From Chloroflexaceae bacterium (GTDB lineage Bacteria > Chloroflexota > Chloroflexia > Chloroflexales > Chloroflexaceae), in assembly GCA_025057155.1 (NCBI GenBank), contig JANWYD010000025.1, positions 1-49,487 of the forward strand: a DNA stretch of 49,487 bases. Direction: 5' to 3'. Position numbers and translations under genes: made by a program. This document shows, in pieces, positions 33,947 through 43,100 of the stretch; within the stretch, counting starts at the first letter, position 1, and each line of letters starts with the position of its first letter. Below the pieces are notes generated by a model. It was not told where the DNA came from. It did no database searches and saw nothing but the letters and a program-made list of their open reading frames with translations.

Positions 33947-33989
33947 TTCCTCCCAGACCCTCCCATTCACGAACTTCCCGGAGGGGCCG

Positions 33990-34922
33990 CTAAAACCTTA
34001 CCCCCTCAAACAGATCGCGCTCATGGAGACCGGGCGGGGCTTCGGGGTAGGCGCGCATAAAGGTCTCGTAGCTGCCGAAGAGCCTGAGGAGGCGCGTCAG
34101 GAAGCGCGCCCGGCCACCGCCCTGGCTGGCGTGGCATGCCCCGGCCGCCTGGCGCGCCGCCAGTACCGGCAGCACATCAATACGGGCGTGAACGGGGAAC
34201 TCCACTTCGGCCAGGGCGGCGAGATCCACGTCCTGGTTGCGCCCAAAACGCCGCGGATCGCGCCCAAACAGGGGCATGAGCTGCACTATGATGCGCAGCA
34301 AGCGCCGCGGGAAGGTGAGAAAGTAGAGCTTCTGCGGCTGGTGGGCCGGCAAATCGCCGGGGTGCCGCGCCGGGTCGCCCGCGGCGTGAAAGGCCGCGAC
34401 TGTCGCCCGTTGAATGGCGATGTGGTCGGGATGGCGATACCCCCCGATCGGATCGAAGGTGATGACCACGTGCGGGCGCAGCCGGCGGATCTCGTGGGTG
34501 AGGCGGGCAGTTACGGCATCAAGGGGCTGCGCCGCCAGAGCCTCAGGGTGCTGGTTGGCGGGAGAACCGGGCATGCCCGAATCGCGGTAGCCGAGCATGG
34601 TCACGCTGCTCAGCCCCAGGATCCGGGCGGCGCAGCGCAGTTCGTCGCGACGCCGCTCGGCAAGGGAGGCGTAGCCTTCCAGGTGCTCCGGGTCGCTCGA
34701 ACCTTCCTCACCGCCAGTTGCGCAGATCAGGTGCACGCGGGCGCCGCTCCAGGCGTAGCGCGCCAGGGTGCCTCCGCAGCCAAAACTCTCATCGTCAGGG
34801 TGGGCGAAGATTGCCAGAAGTGTCGGCCACAGCCCATCCGTGGCCGTAACCGGGTCGGTTCTCGTTGTGAAAAGCTGATCGTCGGCAAGCATGGTTGTAT
34901 AATGCTCAGAGATCTTGTCCAC
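33990..34922 (-). CDS. PIG-L family deacetylase
   Basis: The 310-residue protein has the zinc motifs of LmbE/PIG-L enzymes: AHPDDES near residue 40 and HPDH near 165. It is likely an N-acetylglucosamine deacetylase acting on a GlcNAc-linked lipid or thiol precursor; the true substrate is unknown. The open frame starts at GTG 34922, but an ATG at 34892 is a second option, giving 300 residues beginning MLADDQLF. The GTG lies 7 bases after a TATACT box, so a leaderless mRNA would begin there. Confidence 0.9.
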   Translation of the reverse strand: MDKISEHYTTMLADDQLFTTRTDPVTATDGLWPTLLAIFAHPDDESFGCGGTLARYAWSGARVHLICATGGEEGSSDPEHLEGYASLAERRRDELRCAARILGLSSVTMLGYRDSGMPGSPANQHPEALAAQPLDAVTARLTHEIRRLRPHVVITFDPIGGYRHPDHIAIQRATVAAFHAAGDPARHPGDLPAHQPQKLYFLTFPRRLLRIIVQLMPLFGRDPRRFGRNQDVDLAALAEVEFPVHARIDVLPVLAARQAAGACHASQGGGRARFLTRLLRLFGSYETFMRAYPEAPPGLHERDLFEGVRF

Positions 34923-34929
34923 TCATGGT

Positions 34930-34935
34930 AGTATA
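34930..34935 (-). promoter_or_regulatory. TATACT -10 directly at the PIG-L start
   Basis: On the minus strand TATACT is followed after 7 bases by the GTG start codon. No -35 of good quality is seen. This is the second likely leaderless gene after the peptide-binding protein. Confidence 0.4.
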
Positions 34936-35029
34936 GCCTGATTTACCCGCAACGAACAGGCGGCCGCGGATGAGAGCATGCGAAAGGGTGTCACCCTGTT
35001 ACGAAATCTCTTGTTCATTCCAGAACTCT

Positions 35030-35048
35030 GGGGAAACCTGGTTTCCCC
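35030..35048 (+). repeat. Copy of the 19-nt hairpin family, near-consensus
   Basis: GGGGAAACCTGGTTTCCCC followed by ATGCCCCTGC. About 38 bases including the flank match the copy at 45669, starting at AGAACT. It lies 96 bases before the alpha/beta hydrolase start. The 220 bases between 34923 and 35143 hold no other feature. Confidence 0.75.
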
Positions 35049-35143
35049 ATGCCCCTGCTCGATAGGGAGCGGCGTAGCCGCGAGGGGGGTGTCACCAGCA
35101 CCGGCAGGCGAATGGATCGCTCACGAACAACCTGATCGAACCT

Positions 35144-35977
35144 ATGAACCACCAGCGCAAATACCCTTACGCCGTGCACCGCGTCGCGGCTGAGTTGACC
35201 CCCATTCCCCATCTGCAACGGGCGCCTTACAGCAGCCCGACCGAGCCGCGGCGCATTGTTACGGCCGATGGGGTAAGCCTTGCCGCCACGCTGTGGCGAC
35301 GGGGCGCGAGCCGGCTGGTGATCATCTGCCACGGCTTCGCCTCCTCGCAGCGCACGGCCTCGATTGTCTGGCTGGCCGAGCACCTGGCCGGCCCCTACGA
35401 TGTGCTGACCTTTGACTGGCGTGGCTACGGGCAGAGTGGGGGACTGGCCACCTTTGGCGGCGCCGAGGCCCGTGATCTGGAGGCGGTGCTTACGGCGGCC
35501 CGCGAGTGGGGCTACCGGCGGGTGGTGGTGGTGGCCGAGAGCATGGGCGGATTAATCACCCTGGCGTCACTCGGCGCGGTTAGCGATACGATGGGGTACC
35601 CTTTCCCCGACGCAGTGGCCACTGTCAGCGCCCCGGCGGCCTATGACCTTACCGGCGGCCTGCGACCGCACCTGGTCAGGCATGTGGCCCCCGTCTCCTG
35701 GCTGCGCCCGGTGGCGCCGTTGCTGGGGTTCCGGCTGGGGGAGGTGCAGCCGCCCACGCCCCTCGAGGTGGTGGAGCGCATCCGACTGCCGCTGCTGGTG
35801 ATCCACGGCGACCGCGATACGACTGTGCCGGTGCGCAACGCCTATCTGCTTAATGAGCGCAATCCGGCCATCAGCCTGCGCGTCTACCCCGGCGTTGATC
35901 ACGCCATCGTGGGGATGCGCGCCCGCAGCCCGCGCCTGCTGCTGGCCGATCTGCGCGCCCTGGTTGAGGAGAAGTGA
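35144..35977 (+). CDS. Alpha/beta hydrolase
   Basis: The 277-residue protein has the oxyanion-side motif CHGFASSQRT near residue 67 and the nucleophile elbow AESMGG near 131. The acid Asp is in IHGDRDTTV near 225 and the His in GVDHAIVG near 253. It resembles esterases and lipases of the acylglycerol lipase type. The substrate is unknown. Start is ATG 35144; no clear ribosome site. Confidence 0.88.
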   Translation: MNHQRKYPYAVHRVAAELTPIPHLQRAPYSSPTEPRRIVTADGVSLAATLWRRGASRLVIICHGFASSQRTASIVWLAEHLAGPYDVLTFDWRGYGQSGGLATFGGAEARDLEAVLTAAREWGYRRVVVVAESMGGLITLASLGAVSDTMGYPFPDAVATVSAPAAYDLTGGLRPHLVRHVAPVSWLRPVAPLLGFRLGEVQPPTPLEVVERIRLPLLVIHGDRDTTVPVRNAYLLNERNPAISLRVYPGVDHAIVGMRARSPRLLLADLRALVEEK

Positions 35978-35980
35978 TGC

Positions 35981-36010
35981 GATTTTGGATTTTAGATTTT
36001 GGATTGCCGT
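35981..36010 (+). repeat. GATTTTGG/GGATTGCCGT post-stop repeat, copy 3
   Basis: GATTTTGGATTTTAGATTTT then GGATTGCCGT, beginning 4 bases after the hydrolase stop codon. Confidence 0.65.
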
Positions 36011-36121
36011 AGTTTAACATGTGCGGAGCGCATACCGCTGCCAGGAACGCGCCGGCGCCGGACTATTGGTTATCACCGCACACCAGGGCTGCGCCCGGCC
36101 CGTACCCCCGAGTTTCCGCCT

Positions 36122-39100
36122 ATGCCTGAGATTACGTTGTTGATCGGCCCCGCCGCAGCGGGCAAGACCGAAGCGGCGCTGCGCGAACTGGCCGCGCCGC
36201 GGCGCGGTCGCGCCATTCTGCTGCTGCCGAGCGACCTGCACCGCCAGCGTCTCCTGCCGCATGGCACCCAGCCCGGCCTTACGGCGGGAACCTTCACCCA
36301 CGTAGCCAGAGTGCTGGCCCGCGCCAGCGGAGAGCGCCTCCGCCTGGCGAGCCAGGCCGTCCGTGCTACTGCGCTGCGCGCCGCACTGCGGGCCGAGGTG
36401 GCTGCAGGGCGGCTGCCCCGATTCAGCGGGGTGGCGACAAAGCGCGGTCTGGTGGAGGAGGCCCTGCGCCTCATCGGCGAGCTGCGCGCCGGGGCGATTG
36501 ACCCCGAGCGCCTGGCGACCGCCGGGGTAACGCCCTACGACGCCGAACTGGCGGCGATCTACCGCGCCTACCTGGCGGCCCTCGACCGGCTGGGTATGAC
36601 CGATGAAGATGGCCTTATCATCCGCGCCCGCGACCTGGTGGCGAGCAACCCGCACCTGACGCGTCATCTGGACCTGCTGGTGGTGGATGGCTTCGACCAG
36701 ATGACGCCAGTGCAGGTGCGTCTGACGCAGACGCTGGCCCGGCGCGCGGGGCGTGCGCTGATCACCCTCACCGGCGAGACGAGCGAACGCCCGACGCACC
36801 AGCGCTTCGCCCGCACTCTGGAGGCCCTGCGCGCGGCGCTGCCCGAGGCGCGCGTCACCCATCTGCCGCGTCGCGCTGCCTTCGCCCCCGCCCTGACGCA
36901 TATCGAGGGCCATCTGTTCACGCTCGACCCTGCGCCACGGGTGGACGCCAGCGGCACGGTAACAATCATCGGCGCGCCGGATCGCGAACGGGAAGTACGG
37001 GCGGCCCTGCGTCGCGTCCGCGGGCTGCTGGCCGACGGCGTGGCGCCCGAAGAGGTGGGGCTGATCTACCGGAGCGGCGATCACTATCCGGCGCTGGTGC
37101 GCGAGGTGGCGGCTGAGTACGGGCTGCCGGTAGCGCTTTACGCGGGCCGGCCCCTGAGCGAGGCCCCGCCGGTCGCGGCGCTGCGGGCGCTCCTCGAACT
37201 GCCGCCTGGCGACTATCCGTGCCGCGCACTGGTAGAGTGCTGGCGGGCCTTCGACACGCTGGCGCCGGCGGAGGTGCTCGGCGCAGCCGCGCCGCCGATC
37301 CTTACTTTCGCTGCCGCCGCCGCCCTGCTCGACCGCGCGACGCGCACGAGCGGAGTGGTGCGGGGTCTGCAACGTCTGCGCGGCGTGCTTTCGACCCTGG
37401 CCAGCACTGCGCCGCCGCTGCCCGACGATGAGGAACAGCCCCCCGCCACGCCCGAGGAAGCCGCGGCGCTGCTGGCCCTGCTCGACGCCTTCGTCGCATG
37501 GCTCGCCGCACCGCCTGTAGCTGCGCCAGGAACCTACGTGGCCTGGGTACGCCGGCTCCTCGGCTGGCAGGCCCCCGCCCCGCCGGCGCCGCGACGCTTA
37601 CCCTTCACCGATGCACAGGTTGCGCTGCTACGCCGCCTCCTCGACGAGCGAGCGCGGGTCGCCGCAGTGCTGGATGAGCCGCCCCTCACTCTTGCCGCCT
37701 TTGTGGACGAGTTCGGCGGCTTGCTCGACGGCGCGCGCGAAGACGGCGAAACGCCCCGGACCGGCAAGGTCGCGGTGCTGCCGATGCTCGCCGCGCGGGG
37801 TAGCGCCTTCGCCCACGTGGTAGTGCTGGGCGCCGCCGAAGGCGAGATTCCTGCGCCCGCGGTCGAGCCGCCCTTCTACACCCGCCGCGAGCGGGCGCTG
37901 CTCGCCGAGCGCGGCGCCGTCCCGCTGCCCGCCGACCCGGGTGATGAACGCTCCCTCTTTTACGAAGCGGTGACGCGGGCGCGGGCCGGCCTGGTCCTGA
38001 CCTACACTCGCCTGGATGAACGCGGCAACGAGATCCGCCCCTCGCCCTACCTGCACGCGCTGATGGATCTCTTCGCCAGCGGGGTCGCAAGGCGCGAGAT
38101 CCGCGCCGGCAGCCCGCCTGATCCTGATGAGGCCGCGTCGGCCCAGGAAGCCCTGATCGCTCACGCCGCCCGGGGGAATGACCTGGACTGGCCCCCCCCG
38201 GGCGTCCCCGCTGAACTGGCTGGCCACGCGCGCCGGGCGATCGCGGTGGAGCGTCAACGCGCGAGCGCCGCGCCGCACGGCCCCCACGAGGGCCTGGTAC
38301 ACCACCCCGCGGCGCTCGAAGCCCTGCGGCGCCGGTTCGGGCCAGGCTATCGCTGGAGCGCCACGCAGATCAACGACTACACCCTGTGCCCCTACCGGTT
38401 CGCCGCTGCCCACGTGCTGCGCCTCGCGCCGCGTGACGATCCCGAGGAGGGCCTGGCCCGGGCCGGGCGCGGACGGATCTACCACGCCATCCTCGCCCGC
38501 GCCGGGGCGCGCTGGGCGCGTCTCGGCCAGCCCTTCGACGCCGCCAGCGAAGCAGAGATCCTTGCCGCCCTCAGCGCCGCCGCCGAAGAAGTGCTTGACG
38601 TCGCTCCGCAAACCTATGGCTTCGAGCCGGGGCCTTTCTGGAACTGGGAGCGCCAGGAGGTAAAGGCCATTCTCGCGCGGGCCGTGCGCCGCTGGCTGCG
38701 CGACTCGAGCGGCTGGGAGGGCTTCCGGCCCGCGGGGGTCGAAGAGAGCTTCGGCGTGGGCCGGGGTCTGCCGCCGCTGCGCCTGGAGACCCCGGCAGGA
38801 CCGGCGCTGGTGGCGGGGCGCATTGACCGGATTGATCAGGACCCGCAGGGGCGCCTGGCGCTGATTGACTACAAGAGCGGCAGCGCTCCCGGCCCGCTGG
38901 AGCGAACCCTTACCGGCCAGGACGTGCAACTGACCCTGTACGTCCTGGCTGCCGAGCGCCTGGCGGGGCCGGGGCAGAGCGTGGCGCAGGCGGCGTTTCT
39001 GATGATCGGCAGCGGGCGGCGCAGCCGGCCCCTCACTCCCGCCGAGCGTCCTCGGGCCGAAGCGGCGCTGCGCGAACGGCTCGCCGCCGCGGTCAGCGGC

Positions 39101-39205
39101 AGCCGCGCGGGCGTGTTCCCGGTGCGCCCCACCGAGAAGTGCCCCCCGGCGTGCGCCTTCGCGGCCATCTGCCGGGTCAACCGTGACAAAGCGCCGCCCG
39201 CTTGA
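36122..39205 (+). CDS. AddB-like helicase/nuclease with PD-(D/E)XK domain and probable Fe-S cluster
   Basis: The 1027-residue protein has a P-loop near the N terminus (LLIGPAAAGKTEAAL, residues 6-20). A large degenerate helicase-like body follows, and the C-terminal nuclease domain has AGRIDRID near 898 and LIDYKSG near 914. Cys near 755 (TLCPYRF) and the terminal CPPACAFAAIC (about 1007-1017) fit the four-cysteine iron-sulfur staple of AddB. AddB is the partner of AddA in recombinational repair, but no AddA gene is nearby, so it may act alone or with a distant AddA. Start ATG 36122 is chosen from the P-loop position. Confidence 0.88.
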   Translation: MPEITLLIGPAAAGKTEAALRELAAPRRGRAILLLPSDLHRQRLLPHGTQPGLTAGTFTHVARVLARASGERLRLASQAVRATALRAALRAEVAAGRLPRFSGVATKRGLVEEALRLIGELRAGAIDPERLATAGVTPYDAELAAIYRAYLAALDRLGMTDEDGLIIRARDLVASNPHLTRHLDLLVVDGFDQMTPVQVRLTQTLARRAGRALITLTGETSERPTHQRFARTLEALRAALPEARVTHLPRRAAFAPALTHIEGHLFTLDPAPRVDASGTVTIIGAPDREREVRAALRRVRGLLADGVAPEEVGLIYRSGDHYPALVREVAAEYGLPVALYAGRPLSEAPPVAALRALLELPPGDYPCRALVECWRAFDTLAPAEVLGAAAPPILTFAAAAALLDRATRTSGVVRGLQRLRGVLSTLASTAPPLPDDEEQPPATPEEAAALLALLDAFVAWLAAPPVAAPGTYVAWVRRLLGWQAPAPPAPRRLPFTDAQVALLRRLLDERARVAAVLDEPPLTLAAFVDEFGGLLDGAREDGETPRTGKVAVLPMLAARGSAFAHVVVLGAAEGEIPAPAVEPPFYTRRERALLAERGAVPLPADPGDERSLFYEAVTRARAGLVLTYTRLDERGNEIRPSPYLHALMDLFASGVARREIRAGSPPDPDEAASAQEALIAHAARGNDLDWPPPGVPAELAGHARRAIAVERQRASAAPHGPHEGLVHHPAALEALRRRFGPGYRWSATQINDYTLCPYRFAAAHVLRLAPRDDPEEGLARAGRGRIYHAILARAGARWARLGQPFDAASEAEILAALSAAAEEVLDVAPQTYGFEPGPFWNWERQEVKAILARAVRRWLRDSSGWEGFRPAGVEESFGVGRGLPPLRLETPAGPALVAGRIDRIDQDPQGRLALIDYKSGSAPGPLERTLTGQDVQLTLYVLAAERLAGPGQSVAQAAFLMIGSGRRSRPLTPAERPRAEAALRERLAAAVSGSRAGVFPVRPTEKCPPACAFAAICRVNRDKAPPA

Positions 39206-39258
39206 CAGGGCTGATGCACCCGTGCTATCGTCGCACAAGGCGACTGGAAACACAGGAG

Positions 39259-39294
39259 TGCAACTCTCCGAGTGGTGCAACTCGGAGAGTTGCA
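39259..39294 (+). terminator. Long inverted repeat between the nuclease gene and proC
   Basis: TGCAACTCTCCGAG (39259-39272) and its exact complement (39281-39294) enclose TGGTGCAA. There is no T run. It lies about 54 bases after the nuclease stop and 46 before proC. It could be a stabilising mRNA end, a weak terminator or an operator. Confidence 0.5.
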
Positions 39295-39339
39295 TCCACA
39301 AGGAAAATCCCTACATGGAAACTCTCCACTGGAGAACTG

Positions 39340-40158
39340 ATGATTAAAGACCTGCAAATCGGCGTCATCGGCCCTGGAGCAATGGGCGAGGCGATTATCG
39401 GCGGATTGCTGCGCCAGGAACTGGTGGGACCGGATCAGATCCTGGCGAGCCATCCCCGCGAGGACCGCCGCCGCGAACTGGCGGCTCGCTACGGGGTGCG
39501 CACCACCCACGACAACGTCGCCGCCGCCGAGTGGGGCCGGGTGGTGATCTTCGCCGTCAAACCGCAGCAACTCAAGCGCGTGCTCCCCCCCCTGCGCGGC
39601 GTTCTGCGCGGCGAGGATCTGGCCATCTCGGTCGTCGCCGGGGCGACCATCGCCACCTTCGCCCAGGCCCTTGAGCATCCCGCCATCGTGCGCAGCATGC
39701 CCAACACGCCAGCGATCATCGGCGAGGGGATGACCGTCTGGACGGCGGGACCGGAAGTAAGCGAGAGCCAGCGCGGCTGGGCGCGCACGGTGCTCGGCGC
39801 CCTGGGCCGCGAACTGTTCGTTGACACCGAAGCCTACCTGGATATGGCCACGGCGATCAACGGCACCGGCCCGGCCTATTTCTTTCTGATGATGGAAGCG
39901 ATGATTGACGCTGGCGTGCATCTGGGTCTCTCACGGCGCATCGCCGAAGAACTGGTGTTCCAGACCATGCTCGGCTCGGTGCGCTACGCCATCCAGAGCG
40001 GCCTGCACCCGGCCCAGTTGCGCAACGCCGTGACCTCGCCGGGCGGCACCAGCGCCGCGGCCCTCGCCGAACTGGAGCGGGGCGGCATGCGCACCGTCCT
40101 CGCCGATGCTATCTGGGCCGCCTACCGGCGCTCCGTTGAACTGGGCAAGCAACAGTAA
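39340..40158 (+). CDS. proC: Pyrroline-5-carboxylate reductase
   Basis: The 272-residue protein has the Rossmann motif IGVIGPGAMGEAIIGGLL at residues 6-23, SMPNTPAIIGEGMT near 118-131, and the C-terminal catalytic and substrate motifs NGTGPAYFFLMMEAM and TSPGGTSAAALAELERGG. It makes proline from pyrroline-5-carboxylate using NAD(P)H. GGAGAACTG precedes the ATG. The upstream open frame has no homology. Confidence 0.96.
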   Translation: MIKDLQIGVIGPGAMGEAIIGGLLRQELVGPDQILASHPREDRRRELAARYGVRTTHDNVAAAEWGRVVIFAVKPQQLKRVLPPLRGVLRGEDLAISVVAGATIATFAQALEHPAIVRSMPNTPAIIGEGMTVWTAGPEVSESQRGWARTVLGALGRELFVDTEAYLDMATAINGTGPAYFFLMMEAMIDAGVHLGLSRRIAEELVFQTMLGSVRYAIQSGLHPAQLRNAVTSPGGTSAAALAELERGGMRTVLADAIWAAYRRSVELGKQQ

Positions 40159-40171
40159 CTCGAGCACGTCA

Positions 40172-40951
40172 ATGGTCACCTACGGTCGCCCGCGCCTGAT
40201 CACTGAAGACGACAAATACTACCGCGCCTACGTCGAGAGCTTCAAGCTACAGCGCAAGAACCAGAAAGCCATGCGCCCGCCGCGCCAGCGCGACCTCTTC
40301 GGCGCCGAGGCCGAGGCCGCTCTGCGCGCCTGGCTCGGCGAGCGTCTCGAACTCGACGAACGTCGCATTCTGGCCTACGAAGAGCGCCGCAACAGGCGGG
40401 GGGTGATCAAGTACCGGGAGCTGGACGCCCTGCACCTGGATGATCGCAGCGCGTGGGTGTTCGAGATCAAAGCCAGCCGCACCGCCAGCGCCCTGCGCCG
40501 CGCCGTCGCGCAACTGCAAGAGACCCGCGCCATCCTCAAACTGCTCTACCCCACGGTGCGGGTGACGATCCTGCTGGTGGACACCGGCATCCCTGCCAGC
40601 GTCGAGGAGGTCGAGGCGCTGATGGCCTCCGACCGGCCGCCGCCGCGCCGCCCGGAGTTGCTCAGCGAGGTCGCCGCCGCCGTGCCTGAACTGCGGCTGG
40701 TCGAGAGTCTGGAGGTGGAACCCGACGCCGAGCGGATTGACGTGCTCCGCTTCAGCGTCGAGGATATCATCGCCATCGTCGGGGCGGAAAACCTCTCGCT
40801 CGATTGGGAGGCCGACGACGAAGAGCCTGAGGAACCGGACGAGCCGTGCCCGGCCTCCTCACTATACGCCACCAGCGATGAGGGCGAGGAGGATCAGGAC
40901 GACGACGACAACCCGCTCGCCGCGGCGCTGCGCAAGGCCGGGCTGCGTTGA
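40172..40951 (+). CDS. Uncharacterised PD-(D/E)XK nuclease-like protein
   Basis: The 259-residue protein has a basic helix at the N terminus (KLQRKNQKAMRPPRQRDLFG). A core follows that fits a PD-(D/E)XK nuclease: Glu/Asp in YRELDALHLDDRS near residue 82, then WVFEIKASRT near 97, where E-x-K is the metal site. After residue 215 the tail is very acidic. It lies 14 bases after proC and 8 before murT. The two nuclease-like genes of this region (this one and the AddB-like one) may be related in DNA repair, but the exact family is not known. Confidence 0.7.
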   Translation: MVTYGRPRLITEDDKYYRAYVESFKLQRKNQKAMRPPRQRDLFGAEAEAALRAWLGERLELDERRILAYEERRNRRGVIKYRELDALHLDDRSAWVFEIKASRTASALRRAVAQLQETRAILKLLYPTVRVTILLVDTGIPASVEEVEALMASDRPPPRRPELLSEVAAAVPELRLVESLEVEPDAERIDVLRFSVEDIIAIVGAENLSLDWEADDEEPEEPDEPCPASSLYATSDEGEEDQDDDDNPLAAALRKAGLR

Positions 40952-40958
40952 GCCAGCG

Positions 40959-42392
40959 ATGACCATTCGCACCCCCCTGGCTATCGTAACAGGCAAAGTA
41001 GCCGGCGCCCTCTCGCGGCGGTTACGCCTCGGGGGCGGTACCACGCTGCCCGGCAGCCTGGCGCGCCGGGTAGCCCCGGACGTGCTCGGCACGCTCGCCG
41101 CGGCGCTGCCCCACGGCGTCGCGCTGCTCTCCGGCACCAACGGCAAAACCACGACCAGCCGCATGCTGGCCGACATTCTGCGCGTCAGCGGGGAGCGCGT
41201 GCTGCACAACCGCGCCGGGGCCAACCTGATCGCCGGCCTCACCGCCACGGCCATCGCCGGCGCCGACTGGCGCGGGCGCCCGCGCGCCACCATCGGCCTG
41301 TTCGAGACCGACGAAGCCGCGCTGCCCCGGGCGATCGCCGAAACCCGCCCGCGGCTGGTGCTCATCCACAACCTGTTTCGCGACCAGCTCGATCGCTACG
41401 GCGAAGTGGACACGATTGCCGCGGCCTGGCGCGCGGCCCTGCAAGAACTGCCCGCCGCAGCCACCGTGGCCCTGAACGCCGACGACCCTGCCGTGGCCGA
41501 CCTGGGGGCCAACCTGCGGGCGCAGGTCGTGTACTACGGCTTCGAGGACGGACGACATGCCACGGGGGCGGGGGCGCACATCGCCGATTCGCAGTTCTGC
41601 CGTCGCTGCGGCCAGCGGTACGCGTATCCTCTGGCCTTCTACGCCCACATCGGGCACTACCACTGCCCGAGCTGCGGGCACCGGCGTCCTGAAGCCCAGG
41701 TGCGGCTCGTCCGGCTCGATCTCAAGGGCGTCGAGGGAAGCCGGCTCTGCCTGCTCTACCCCGGCGGCGCGCTGGAGGTGGAACTGCCCCTGCCGGGTCT
41801 TTACAACGCGATGAACGCCACGGCCGCCATCGCCGCCGCCCTGGCGCTGGACGTAGCCCCGGCGAGCGCCAGAGCGGCCCTCGAAGGCTTCCGCGCCGCC
41901 TTCGGGCGCATTGAGCGCCTCACCGCCGGCCCGGGCGGCGCGCCGCTGCTGATCGCGCTGATCAAGAACCCCGTCGGGGCCAGCGAGACGGTACGGATGC
42001 TCGTGAATGGTGACACGCCCACGGGCGCCAGTCTCAACGGCCAGGCCGCCGGCGCCGGGCTGCACCTGCTCATCGCCATCAACGACCGCTTCGCCGATGG
42101 CACCGACGTCTCGTGGCTCTGGGACGCCGAGTTCGAACCCCTGGCGGAACGGCTGGCGCACGTCACGCTGAGCGGCGCCCGCGCCGAAGACATGGCCGTG
42201 CGGCTCAAATATGCCGGCGTGCCCGAAGCGCGCATGCGACTCGAACCCGATCTGGGGCGCGCCGTGGATACGGCCCTGTCGGAGTTGCCTGCCGGGGCGA
42301 CCCTCTTCATTCTGCCCACCTACACCGCCATGCTCGACCTGCGCGACCTCCTTGCCCGGCGTGGGTGGGCGCGACAATTCTGGGAAGTATAA
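40959..42392 (+). CDS. murT: MurT-type Mur ligase (lipid II amidation), orphan
   Basis: The 477-residue protein has the Mur ligase ATP loop SGTNGKTTTSRML near residue 58, a substrate region FETDEAALP near 112, and a Cys4 zinc ribbon typical of MurT (CRRCG near 213 and CPSCG near 235). A C-terminal DUF1727 domain contains NPVGASETVRML near 338. With GatD, MurT amidates the glutamate of lipid II. The usual gatD partner is not next to it. The end of the gene overlaps a TATAAT (42388-42393) that could serve the next gene. Ribosome site is not obvious. Confidence 0.9.
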   Translation: MTIRTPLAIVTGKVAGALSRRLRLGGGTTLPGSLARRVAPDVLGTLAAALPHGVALLSGTNGKTTTSRMLADILRVSGERVLHNRAGANLIAGLTATAIAGADWRGRPRATIGLFETDEAALPRAIAETRPRLVLIHNLFRDQLDRYGEVDTIAAAWRAALQELPAAATVALNADDPAVADLGANLRAQVVYYGFEDGRHATGAGAHIADSQFCRRCGQRYAYPLAFYAHIGHYHCPSCGHRRPEAQVRLVRLDLKGVEGSRLCLLYPGGALEVELPLPGLYNAMNATAAIAAALALDVAPASARAALEGFRAAFGRIERLTAGPGGAPLLIALIKNPVGASETVRMLVNGDTPTGASLNGQAAGAGLHLLIAINDRFADGTDVSWLWDAEFEPLAERLAHVTLSGARAEDMAVRLKYAGVPEARMRLEPDLGRAVDTALSELPAGATLFILPTYTAMLDLRDLLARRGWARQFWEV

Positions 42393-42460
42393 TGATGGGA
42401 CACCCTAGGGCCGTGCGCACGAGTTCGGAAGGGCTGCGCCTTCCTCGCAGGCCGGGCCGT

Positions 42461-42547
42461 GGGAGAAAGCCGGTTGTCCCGCCCTCCTTCCTCCTTCAAC
42501 GGCGAGGAATTTCTCTCAGGCAACCATCGGGGCAACCAGATTGCCCC
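42461..42547 (+). repeat. Two copies of the 19-nt hairpin family before moaB
   Basis: A degenerate copy near 42461-42480 and a clear one at 42529-42547, GGGGCAACCAGATTGCCCC. In the clear copy stem position 5 changes A to C and its partner T to G. It ends 21 bases before the moaB ATG, directly before its TAGGAG ribosome site. Confidence 0.65.
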
Positions 42548-42568
42548 ATACCTGTAGGAGCAAGACGT

Positions 42569-43078
42569 ATGGGCCACCAGGAGCACGAACAGCGCGCCCG
42601 CGAGGCTGCGACGGTCATTCGCTGCGGCGTGCTGACGATCAGCGATACGCGCACCCCCGAAACTGACGAAAGCGGCGCGATTATTCGCTCCCTGCTCACA
42701 CAGGCAGGACATGATGTGGTAAGATACGCGGTAGCGCGCGACGAACCGGTGGAGATCGCCGGTCTGGTGCGCGTCTATGCGGCAGAAGGGTGCAAACTGA
42801 TCATCACCAACGGCGGCACGGGCATTGCCCGCCGTGACAGCACCTTCGAGGCGATTGACGGTCTGCTGGAAAAACGACTGCCGGGATTTGGCGAATTGTT
42901 CCGCATGCTCTCCTATGGAGAGATTGGCCCGGCCGCGATGCTCTCGCGGGCTACGGCTGGCGTCTATCGTGAGGCGCTGATCTTTTGTCTGCCCGGCTCC
43001 ACCAATGCGGTTCGCCTGGCAATGGAACGGCTCATTCTGCCTCAACTGGCCCACCTGGTCTGGGAAACGGTGCGCTAG
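42569..43078 (+). CDS. moaB: Molybdenum cofactor biosynthesis protein B (MoaB/Mog family)
   Basis: The 169-residue protein has VLTISDTRTPETDESG near residue 20-35, TNGGTGIARRDSTFEAI near 83-99 and the acidic LPGFGELFRMLS. These are the molybdopterin-binding motifs of MoaB/MogA. It adenylylates molybdopterin or takes part in metal insertion; sequence alone does not separate MoaB from MogA. TAGGAG lies 8 bases before the ATG. No other moco genes are in the window. Confidence 0.93.
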   Translation: MGHQEHEQRAREAATVIRCGVLTISDTRTPETDESGAIIRSLLTQAGHDVVRYAVARDEPVEIAGLVRVYAAEGCKLIITNGGTGIARRDSTFEAIDGLLEKRLPGFGELFRMLSYGEIGPAAMLSRATAGVYREALIFCLPGSTNAVRLAMERLILPQLAHLVWETVR

Positions 43079-43100
43079 TGCCGCAGTGGTAGCAGTCGTC

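Noticed and set aside
37628-39301. 557-codon open frame on the minus strand within the AddB-like gene
   Set aside because: Opposite-strand shadow caused by high GC; the nuclease motifs are on the plus strand.
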